Made by a program: the position numbers and the translations under genes. From Lautropia sp. (GTDB lineage: Bacteria; Pseudomonadota; Gammaproteobacteria; Burkholderiales; Burkholderiaceae_E), in the NCBI GenBank assembly GCA_013813615.1, contig JACCRJ010000688.1, positions 1 to 5,792 on the forward strand: a stretch of DNA of 5,792 bases, written 5' to 3'. Shown in pieces: positions 1-5,303 of this stretch. The number at the start of each line of letters is the position of its first letter. Within the stretch, counting starts at the first letter, position 1. Below the pieces are notes generated by a model. It saw only the letters and a program-made list of their open reading frames with translations, had not been told where the DNA came from and ran no database searches.

Positions 1-1386
1 CCGGCGGTCCGCGCGGCGCTGGCCACCTACCACGGCCCCGGCGCGATCCACCTGATCGACATCAAGGCCGAAAGCGAGGCGCTCTATGCCGGTTACCTCA
101 GGGAGGCGATCATCCTTGCAGCCACCGGCCTCGCGCTGATCGTCCTGGTGATCGCAGCGGCACGCCGCTTCGACTGGCGGCGGCTGTACCGCGTCGTCCT
201 GCCGGTCGCAGCCGCCCTCGCCTGCGTCGTCGCCGGCCTGGCGGCAGCCGGAATCGGCCTCACCATCCTGCACCTGGTTGGCCTGCTGCTGACGGCCGCC
301 GTGGGCTCCAACTACACGCTCTTCTTCATCGACAACGACGACGACGATCCGAGACTGCTGGCCTCGCTGGCCCTGGCCAACGCCACCACCATCATCGGCT
401 TCGGAATCCTCGGCTTCGCCAGCGTGCCGGTGCTCAATGCCATCGGTCTCACCGTGGGACCAGGGGCGCTGCTGTGCCTGGCATTCGCCGCGATGCTGAG
501 CCGGCGCGATCCGCCGGCCGGCGTAAGCACCTGGGCGCCGAACCTGCCGATGCGCCTGTCCTTGCGGCTGCATGCTGTCGCCGCACTGGGGGTGGCCGCC
601 GTTGCGGGGCACGCCGGCGTCACCGGCGGCCTTACCACCACGTCGACGGCTCTGCTGTGGGTGGCGGTGGCCGTGGTGGTCGCCGACCATCTGATGCTGA
701 CCGCTGCGGGGCTGTGCCCGCGATGCAGCCTGCTCGGGCCGAACCTGACCCGCCTGCCGGAGCCGGCGCAGGCGCGCGGCCTGGTCGCGATCACGCTCGA
801 CGACGGTCCCGACCCGCTGGTCACGCCGCTGGTCCTCGATATCCTCAAGGAAGCCGGCGCCAGCGCCAGCTTCTTCCTGATCGGGCGAAAGGCGGAGCAG
901 CATCCGGCGCTGGTGACGCGAATGGTTGCGGAAGGCCACAGCGTCGAGAACCACTCCTGGGCGCACTCGCACCGCTTCGCCTTCAGCGGACCGTCACGAT
1001 TTCGCGCGGAGATCCTGCGGGCCCAGCACAGCCTGGGCCGGCTCGCCGGCGAGCCGCCGCGCTTCTTCCGCGCACCGGCCGGCATGCGCAACCCGCTGCT
1101 CGAGCCGGTCCTCAGCAGCCTCGGCCTGCCGCTGACCAGCTGGACCCGGCGCGGCTTCGACACGGTGACCTCCGATCCTGCCAGGGTGCTCGAGCGGCTG
1201 GTGGGGAAGGATGCGAATCGCCTGACCGCCGGCGACATCCTCCTGCTGCACGACGGCCATGCGGCGGTTGCGCCCGACGGCAGACCGGTTATTCTTTCGG
1301 TCCTGCCGCAGGTCCTGGCTGCCTGCAACCGCCTGCGCCTGCGGCCGGTGAGCCTGCGGCAGGCGATGCCCGTGCCTGCCGGCTAG
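1..1386 (+). CDS. MMPL-type exporter C-terminal part fused to NodB polysaccharide deacetylase (5' partial)
   Basis: The frame is open from the first base to the TAG at 1384-1386 (461 visible residues), so the start lies upstream; the GTG at 148 is internal. Residues 1-170 look like the last membrane region of an MMPL/RND exporter (COG4258 type): a periplasmic tail, a helix at about 36-54, then helices carrying GSNYTLFF (residues 102-109) and TTIIGFGILGF. Residues from about 184 resemble the start of a separate membrane-anchored deacetylase (two helices, then LLGPN). Its CE4/NodB motifs are present: LDDGPD (D267, D268), HSWAH (H318, H322), RAPAG (R357) and LLLHDG (H417). The family removes N-acetyl groups from glycans using a metal held by the Asp and two His. 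In APE clusters MMPL proteins are proposed lipid or polyene exporters. No stop separates the halves, but ATG 550 could serve as an internal start for the deacetylase alone. Its substrate here is unknown. Confidence 0.85.
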   Translation, partial: PAVRAALATYHGPGAIHLIDIKAESEALYAGYLREAIILAATGLALIVLVIAAARRFDWRRLYRVVLPVAAALACVVAGLAAAGIGLTILHLVGLLLTAAVGSNYTLFFIDNDDDDPRLLASLALANATTIIGFGILGFASVPVLNAIGLTVGPGALLCLAFAAMLSRRDPPAGVSTWAPNLPMRLSLRLHAVAALGVAAVAGHAGVTGGLTTTSTALLWVAVAVVVADHLMLTAAGLCPRCSLLGPNLTRLPEPAQARGLVAITLDDGPDPLVTPLVLDILKEAGASASFFLIGRKAEQHPALVTRMVAEGHSVENHSWAHSHRFAFSGPSRFRAEILRAQHSLGRLAGEPPRFFRAPAGMRNPLLEPVLSSLGLPLTSWTRRGFDTVTSDPARVLERLVGKDANRLTAGDILLLHDGHAAVAPDGRPVILSVLPQVLAACNRLRLRPVSLRQAMPVPAG

Positions 1387-1414
1387 CCGCCGGTCCCGAT
1401 CCCTCTCGCAGTCA

Positions 1415-2092
1415 ATGACAGACAACAACGCCTCGCCGCTCGATCCGCGGCTGCTCGACGCGGCGACGGCCCGCTACCGGTCCGCCGGCAGGTTCGCCTA
1501 CCACTTCGCCCGCGGCAAGCTTGGCCGCGATCCTGCCTTCGCAGCCATCCTCGCACGATCCTGGATCAGGCCCGACAGCCGCGTGCTGGATCTCGGTTGC
1601 GGCCAGGGACTGCTCGCTTCGCTGCTGCTGGCCGCCGGCAGCCGCTGCCGGGTTCGCGGGATCGAACTGATGCCGGCTGACGCGCAGCGCGCCAGGGACG
1701 CACTCGGCGAAGCAGCGGACATCGTCTGCGGCGACATCCGTCACGAAGACTTCGGCAAGCCCGACGCGGTCGTGATCCTGGATGTCCTGCACTACATCGA
1801 CTATGCGGAGCAGGACCAGGTCCTGCAGCGGATCCGGGCGGCGCTGCCACCGGAAGGCGTGCTCCTGCTGCGAGTGGGAGACGCCGACGCCGGACTGCCG
1901 TTTCGCTTCAGCAACTGGGTGGACCCGGTGGTGACCTTCGTTCGCGGCCAACGCCTCGGCAGGCTCTACTGCCGTCCCCTGCGCCAGTGGCGCGGCGCGC
2001 TGCAGTCGCTGGGATTCCAGGTGGAAGTCGTCCCGCTCAGCCAGGGCACGCCGTTCGCCAACGTCATGCTCAAGGGCAGCCTGCTTCCGTAG
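1415..2092 (+). CDS. Class I SAM-dependent methyltransferase of the polyene cluster
   Basis: The 225-residue protein has a Rossmann-type SAM fold. Motif I is VLDLGCGQG (57-65), the acidic residue after strand 2 is E84 in GIELMP, the post-II motif is CGDIRHEDF around D107, and strand 4 is DAVVILDVLHYI (117-128). No signal peptide or membrane helix is visible, so it should be cytoplasmic. The N-terminal stretch LDPRLLDAATARYRSAGRF and this position beside MMPL, dehydratase and reductase genes fit the methyltransferases common in aryl polyene clusters (ApeB-like). Such enzymes could methylate the aryl head group, but the substrate is inferred from context only. The ATG at 1415 lies 28 bp after the preceding stop. 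No good Shine-Dalgarno sequence is visible, which suggests coupled translation from the upstream gene. Confidence 0.85.
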   Translation: MTDNNASPLDPRLLDAATARYRSAGRFAYHFARGKLGRDPAFAAILARSWIRPDSRVLDLGCGQGLLASLLLAAGSRCRVRGIELMPADAQRARDALGEAADIVCGDIRHEDFGKPDAVVILDVLHYIDYAEQDQVLQRIRAALPPEGVLLLRVGDADAGLPFRFSNWVDPVVTFVRGQRLGRLYCRPLRQWRGALQSLGFQVEVVPLSQGTPFANVMLKGSLLP

Positions 2093-2180
2093 CCACCGCG
2101 CCTTGCATATCATCCCTGCCTTCCAACGCGCGCCCCCTTGCCCAACCCCCCAACCCCGACAGCCTCCTGAACTTCCGCCC
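2093..2180 (+). promoter_or_regulatory. C-rich, G-poor intergenic leader, possible Rho-dependent termination (rut-like) site
   Basis: This 88-base gap contains 48 C and only 12 G by direct count, against roughly balanced C and G in the surrounding genes. A C-dominated run with almost no G lies at about 2131-2157. C-rich, G-poor, unstructured RNA is what Rho factor binds. No hairpin with a T tract, convincing sigma70 promoter or small gene was seen. The regulatory role is inferred from composition only. Confidence 0.3.
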
Positions 2181-2339
2181 ATGCAGCCTCTTCTGATAGC
2201 CGGCATGGCCGTGGCCAGCAGCCTCGGTGTCGGCGCCGCCCAGACGCTGGCCGCGCTGCGCGGGCAGAAAAGCGGCCTCGACCAGTGCCGGTTCGAGACC
2301 GTCGCCCTCGACACCTGGGTCACCGGCCCGGTCGGATGA
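2181..2339 (+). pseudogene. Truncated beta-ketoacyl-ACP synthase remnant (ApeO-like N-terminus)
   Basis: The reading frame from ATG 2181 gives 52 residues ending at TGA 2337-2339. It reads like the first fiftieth-residue block of a KS from polyene clusters: a short strand (LLIAGMAVASSLG), an ALRGQKSGL segment, then FETVALDTW. Intact KS proteins are about 390-420 residues. The catalytic Cys and both catalytic His residues are absent, and the following bases encode the dehydratase in another frame, so the rest has been deleted rather than frameshifted. The KS-like match stops at about 2319. The last five residues (TGPVG) may come from the old C-terminus or be junction sequence. The stop overlaps the dehydratase start as ATGA, so the remnant may still couple translation to that gene. 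Gene order (KS, dehydratase, reductase) matches ApeO-ApeP-ApeQ. Assignment rests on remembered family pattern, not a search. Confidence 0.6.
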
Positions 2340-2875
2340 CGTCGTTGCCCGGCCAGGAAGCGCTGGACCATGACGCCATTGCGGCGCGGGTACCGCATGC
2401 CGGACCGATGTGCCTGCTCGACCGCGTCCTCTCCTGGGATGCGGACAGTCTCGAGTGCACCGCCGCCGGTTGCCCGCCCGGCGGCGCTGCCTCGCACCCG
2501 CTTGCCAGCGAGGGGCGGTTGCCCGCTACCGCGGCGATCGAGTACGCCGCGCAGGCGATGGCCTTGCACGGCCGCCTGGTCCAGGAAGCGACCGTGACGG
2601 CAGCGCAGGCGCCGCGACGCGGCTTCCTCGCCGGACTGCGTTCGGTGCGGCTGCATGCCCGTTGGATCGGCAGCGAGTCGCCGGTCCTCACGGTGCGGGT
2701 GGAACGGTTTGCCGGTGACGACGTGCAGGTGCTGTACGACTTCGAGGTGCGCGGCGCTGGCCCGATTGCTCAGGGGCGCGCGGTGGTGGTGCTCGATGCA
2801 GCCGCCCGCGCCGGCGCGGACACCCTGCCGACAGCGCAGGCCGCCGGCCTCCAGCCAACCGCAGATCGACCGTAA
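2336..2875 (+). CDS. apeP: 3-hydroxyacyl-ACP dehydratase, hotdog fold (ApeP-like)
   Basis: The 179-residue protein matches the predicted 3-hydroxyacyl-ACP dehydratases of aryl polyene clusters (COG4706 type). It would remove water from the 3-hydroxyacyl-ACP made by the reductase, creating each double bond of the polyene. Visible motifs are PHAGPMCLLDRV (20-31), the FabZ-like entry strand, and SHPL (H54), the counterpart of the catalytic His in GHFP. IEYAAQAMALHG (from residue 68) places E69 where FabZ has its catalytic Glu on the hotdog helix. No signal peptide is seen. In E. coli, ApeP is reported to pair with a second dehydratase, ApeI, which is not in this window. The start at 2336 is preferred over an in-frame ATG at 2285: it overlaps the KS remnant stop as ATGA, and the 17 extra residues are arginine-rich shadow sequence. 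The reductase gene begins 8 bp after its stop. Confidence 0.85.
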   Translation: MTSLPGQEALDHDAIAARVPHAGPMCLLDRVLSWDADSLECTAAGCPPGGAASHPLASEGRLPATAAIEYAAQAMALHGRLVQEATVTAAQAPRRGFLAGLRSVRLHARWIGSESPVLTVRVERFAGDDVQVLYDFEVRGAGPIAQGRAVVVLDAAARAGADTLPTAQAAGLQPTADRP

Positions 2876-2883
2876 GCGGCACC

Positions 2884-3633
2884 ATGAACCCCCAGCCCTC
2901 GACCGAACGATCCGCACGGCGTGCCCTGGTGACCGGCGCGAGCGGCGGCATCGGCAGCGCGATCGCCCTTCGGCTCGGCGCGACGGGCCACCATGTCGTC
3001 TGCCATGCCGGCGCCAGCCTCGGCAGGGCACAGGCTGTCGCCGATGCGATCGTTGCTGCCGGCGGCAGCGCGCAGGCGGTCGCCTTCGACGTCACCGACG
3101 CCGGCGCCGCAGCGATCGCCTGCGAGGCGATGCTGCGCGACGGTCCGATCCAGATCCTGGTGAACAACGCGGGCATGCACGACGACGCCGTGTTCCCCGG
3201 TATGAGCGCAGCCCAATGGGCACGCGTCATCGACGTCAACCTGAACGGTTTCTTCAACGTCACCCAGCCGCTCACCATGCCGATGCTCAGGACCCGATGG
3301 GGCCGGATCATCAGCCTGTCATCGATCGCCGCGGTCATGGGCAACCGCGGCCAGGTCAACTATGCAGCCGCCAAGTCGGCCCTGCATGGGGCAACCCGTT
3401 CCCTGGCGTTGGAACTGGCCAGCCGCGGCGTCACCGTCAACTGCGTCGCACCCGGCATCATCACCAGCGCAATGTCGGAAGCGGTTTTCGACAAGGCCGC
3501 GATCGACCGGATGGTGCCGATGAAACGCGCCGGACGGGCCGACGAAGTGGCCGCCCTGGTCGCCTTCCTCGCTTCCGACGACGCGGCCTACATCTCCGGC
3601 CAGGTGATCTCCATCAACGGCGCAATGGCCTGA
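2884..3633 (+). CDS. apeQ: 3-ketoacyl-ACP reductase, FabG-like SDR (ApeQ-like)
   Basis: This is a full-length classical short-chain dehydrogenase of 249 residues, the usual FabG length. It shows the NAD(P)-binding TGASGGIG (17-24), the structural NNAG (94-97), N119 in the DVNLNGFF helix, catalytic S147, and Y160 and K164 in NYAAAKSAL. The C-terminal FLASDDAAYISGQVISINGA is typical of FabG. It should reduce 3-ketoacyl-ACP to 3-hydroxyacyl-ACP in the cytoplasm, the step before the dehydratase. The 8-bp gap to that gene indicates one transcript. FabG paralogues are common, so the ApeQ label depends on the neighbours rather than on the protein alone. In the usual order an ApeR-type KS should follow; instead there is an intergenic region and a transporter operon. 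Confidence 0.88.
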   Translation: MNPQPSTERSARRALVTGASGGIGSAIALRLGATGHHVVCHAGASLGRAQAVADAIVAAGGSAQAVAFDVTDAGAAAIACEAMLRDGPIQILVNNAGMHDDAVFPGMSAAQWARVIDVNLNGFFNVTQPLTMPMLRTRWGRIISLSSIAAVMGNRGQVNYAAAKSALHGATRSLALELASRGVTVNCVAPGIITSAMSEAVFDKAAIDRMVPMKRAGRADEVAALVAFLASDDAAYISGQVISINGAMA

Positions 3634-3705
3634 GCGCCCGCGGGCGTTGAATCGAGCGCCGCGGATGCTGGCTCGACTATCGCGGTCTTCCAGTGTATCG
3701 TTTTA

Positions 3706-3719
3706 GTGTAACCTTACAC
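3706..3719. promoter_or_regulatory. Perfect inverted repeat GTGTAA-CC-TTACAC, candidate operator
   Basis: Two 6-base arms are perfect reverse complements around a 2-base centre. The repeat lies in the AT-richer patch 51 bp upstream of the dctP start, and a second copy of AGTGTA occurs at 3692-3697, just before it. Position and symmetry suit a dimeric repressor or activator. No regulator gene is in the window and I do not recognise the binding protein. Confidence 0.4.
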
Positions 3720-3725
3720 CGCCCG

Positions 3726-3740
3726 CGCCACAGGGTGGCG
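3726..3740 (+). other. GC-rich hairpin in the dctP leader
   Basis: CGCCAC (3726-3731) and GTGGCG (3735-3740) form a perfect 6-bp stem around an AGG loop, ending 18 bases before the Shine-Dalgarno sequence. No T tract follows, so it is not an intrinsic terminator of the usual kind. It could stabilise the 5' end of the mRNA or belong to the control region. Confidence 0.35.
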
Positions 3741-3758
3741 ACAGCGCCCAACAACATC

Positions 3759-3764
3759 GAGGAG
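3759..3764 (+). promoter_or_regulatory. Strong ribosome binding site of dctP
   Basis: GAGGAG lies 5 bases before ATG 3770. It is the only clear Shine-Dalgarno sequence among the gene starts in the window and fixes the dctP start. It fits high expression of a periplasmic binding protein relative to its membrane partners. Confidence 0.75.
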
Positions 3765-3769
3765 ACACC

Positions 3770-4771
3770 ATGACCCGCACCTGCCTGTCGCTCGCCGTCG
3801 CATTGCTCGTCGGTATCGGAGTCGGCACCGCCGCGCCTGCCGAAGCGCAGACTCCCGGCAAGCGCCTGATCCGAATCCATACCGCCGGCCCCAGCGACCT
3901 CGGCGTCGACAACACGTTCCTGGCCCACGAGTTCGCCAACTACGTGAACGCCAACACCGACACGCTCGAGGTCAAGGTGTTTGCCAACAGCCAGCTCGGA
4001 CAGTCGCGGGAAGTCATCGAGGCGATGCGTCTCGGCTCGGGCGCCGCCGGCACCAGCGGCGGGCCGGCGGAGTACGCCGCGTTCGTCAAGCGGGTCGGCG
4101 TCCTCGGCCTGCCGTTCCTGTGGAAGAGCTACGACCACGCCTCCACGGTGCTTGGCGGCGAGGTCGGCAAGGAACTCGACCAGGACATGCAGAAGGCGGG
4201 GTTCAAGGTGCTGGCCTGGTCGGTCAGCTGGGGCTACCGCAACGTCGTGACCGCGAAGAAGGAAGTCACCAAGGCGGCGGACCTCAAGGGCCTCAAGATC
4301 CGCACGATTCCGACCAAGGTCTTCGTGTCGGCGATCAACGCGATGGGTGCGAACGCCACGCCGATGAACTTCGGCGAGATATACACCTCGCTGCAAAGCG
4401 GCGTGCTGGACGGCTACGAGCACACGGCCGCCACCACCGTCTCGTTCAAGTTCAACGAGGTCGCCTGCTGCATCGCCATGACCCGGCACCTGATGGACCC
4501 CACCGTGCTGGTCTACTCGATGCCGGAGTGGAAGAAGCTCAACGAGAAGGAACAGGCGCTCCTGCTCAAGAGTGCGCAGCTCGCCGGGGACAAAGTCCGC
4601 GCGATGGCGCCGGCCAAGGAGGCCGAGTCGCTGGAGGCGGTGCGCAAGCTCGGCATGAAGGTCAACGACCTCGACACGGCGCCGCTGCAGAAGGCGGCGA
4701 TGACCGCCCAGGACGAGCTCGCCAAGGAATTCGGCGCCGAATCGCTGCTGGCGATCATCCGCCGGCAGTAG
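3770..4771 (+). CDS. dctP: TRAP transporter periplasmic solute-binding protein (DctP family)
   Basis: The 333-residue protein, normal length for DctP, binds the substrate in the periplasm and delivers it to the DctQM permease. A Sec signal peptide is visible: R3, a hydrophobic core at about 5-22, and a cleavage site after AEA (residue 26). The mature protein starts with strand RLIRIHTAG, then VFANSQLGQSREVIEAMRLG, typical of DctP. The hallmark segment LKGLKIRTIPTKV contains R178, aligned with the arginine that holds the substrate carboxylate in characterised members. MGANATPMNFGEIYTSLQSG and VLDGYEHTA follow as expected. The substrate is therefore probably an organic acid, but its identity cannot be read from sequence. 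A strong ribosome binding site and its own upstream region suggest it is the first gene of the operon; dctQ follows after 43 bp. Confidence 0.92.
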   Translation: MTRTCLSLAVALLVGIGVGTAAPAEAQTPGKRLIRIHTAGPSDLGVDNTFLAHEFANYVNANTDTLEVKVFANSQLGQSREVIEAMRLGSGAAGTSGGPAEYAAFVKRVGVLGLPFLWKSYDHASTVLGGEVGKELDQDMQKAGFKVLAWSVSWGYRNVVTAKKEVTKAADLKGLKIRTIPTKVFVSAINAMGANATPMNFGEIYTSLQSGVLDGYEHTAATTVSFKFNEVACCIAMTRHLMDPTVLVYSMPEWKKLNEKEQALLLKSAQLAGDKVRAMAPAKEAESLEAVRKLGMKVNDLDTAPLQKAAMTAQDELAKEFGAESLLAIIRRQ

Positions 4772-4814
4772 GCCCGACCGCATCCCTTGAATCGCGTGCC
4801 GTGAACCCCGCCCC

Positions 4815-5303
4815 GTGAGCCGCGTCCTGACCGCGATCGACCGGGGAGTCGAGCTGCTGGTGGCGGCGCTGTTCGCCGCCATGCTGTTGATCGGCCTCCT
4901 GCAGGTGTTCCACCGCTTCATGCTCAACTCGTCGTTGAGCTGGAGCGAGGAGGCACAGATCTTCGGCCACATCTGGATCGTCTTCGTCGGCATCCCGATC
5001 GCCTACCGGCGCGGCGCTCATCTCTACATCGAAACCTTCCGCGACATGCTGCCGCCCACGCTGGGCACCGGCTTCGACGTGCTGGTGGAGCTGCTCTGGG
5101 CTGCCTTCGCGCTCTCGCTCATGGTGCTCGGCTACCAGGTGGCGCAAGTGGCGGCGATGCAGGAATCCCCGGGGCTCGAGATCCCGATGAGCTATCCCTA
5201 CTACGGCATGGTGTTCGGCGGCGCCTACCTGATGCTGGTGGCGCTGCGGCGCCTCGCCGGCTGGCGTCCGCGCCGGCCCCCGCCCGTCGTGACGCCGACA
5301 TGA
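4815..5303 (+). CDS. dctQ: TRAP transporter small membrane subunit (DctQ family)
   Basis: The 162-residue protein has four predicted membrane helices (about 14-32, 50-65, 90-110 and 128-146), the DctQ topology. The family signature is clear: LSWSEEAQIFGHIWIVFVG then IPIAYRRGAHLYIE, with the conserved Trp-x-Glu-Glu and the Arg-Gly-x-His at the end of helix 2. DctQ forms a complex with DctM in the inner membrane and is essential for Na+-driven uptake in studied systems. The start chosen is GTG 4815, which gives the normal short N-terminus. No Shine-Dalgarno sequence is evident. Its stop overlaps the dctM start as ATGA, so the two subunits are probably translated in coupled fashion. The C-terminus is rich in proline and arginine and likely cytoplasmic. 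Confidence 0.9.
   Translation: MSRVLTAIDRGVELLVAALFAAMLLIGLLQVFHRFMLNSSLSWSEEAQIFGHIWIVFVGIPIAYRRGAHLYIETFRDMLPPTLGTGFDVLVELLWAAFALSLMVLGYQVAQVAAMQESPGLEIPMSYPYYGMVFGGAYLMLVALRRLAGWRPRRPPPVVTPT

Larger units (their letters stand above)
3666..3769 (+). promoter_or_regulatory. Probable promoter/operator region of the TRAP transporter operon
   Basis: This is the second half of the 136-bp gap between the reductase and dctP. It contains the only clearly AT-richer patch in the window (about 3690-3719), as expected for a promoter. A weak sigma70-like pair can be drawn (TCGACT at 3672-3677 and TATCGT at 3696-3701, 18 bp apart), but neither box is close to consensus. Two inverted repeats and a strong ribosome binding site lie downstream. 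The exact transcription start cannot be placed from sequence. Confidence 0.4.

Noticed and set aside
331..348. Short GAC-repeat coding for an Asp-rich stretch (DNDDDD)
   Set aside because: It is a small acidic loop between membrane helices, too short to be a meaningful repeat or metal site on this evidence.
474..1418. A 314-codon + strand frame overlapping the deacetylase
   Set aside because: The deacetylase frame has all its catalytic motifs. This alternative frame is Arg/Ala/Gly/Pro-rich with no recognisable fold.
2103..2180. Upstream extension of the KS stub to ATG 2103
   Set aside because: The extra 26 residues are mostly Pro, Gln and Arg from the C-rich leader. KS similarity begins right after ATG 2181.
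1412..3031. A 539-codon open frame on the minus strand
   Set aside because: It lies opposite four well-supported genes, is very rich in Arg, Gly and Ala, and shows no domain. Long antisense frames are common in GC-rich DNA.
3647..3654. TTGAATCG shared by the gap before dctP and the gap before dctQ (4787-4794)
   Set aside because: An 8-base match between two intergenic regions is plausible by chance, and the flanks differ.
3635..3660. Possible intrinsic terminator after the reductase
   Set aside because: The palindrome CGCCCGCGGGCG has no loop and no T tract follows. A second pairing (GGCG with CGCC at 3657-3660) is only 4 bp. Neither supports an intrinsic terminator.
3677..4993. A 438-codon open frame on the minus strand
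   Set aside because: It is the mirror of dctP and the start of dctQ. Its His/Arg/Leu-heavy composition is typical of a shadow frame and no family motif is seen.
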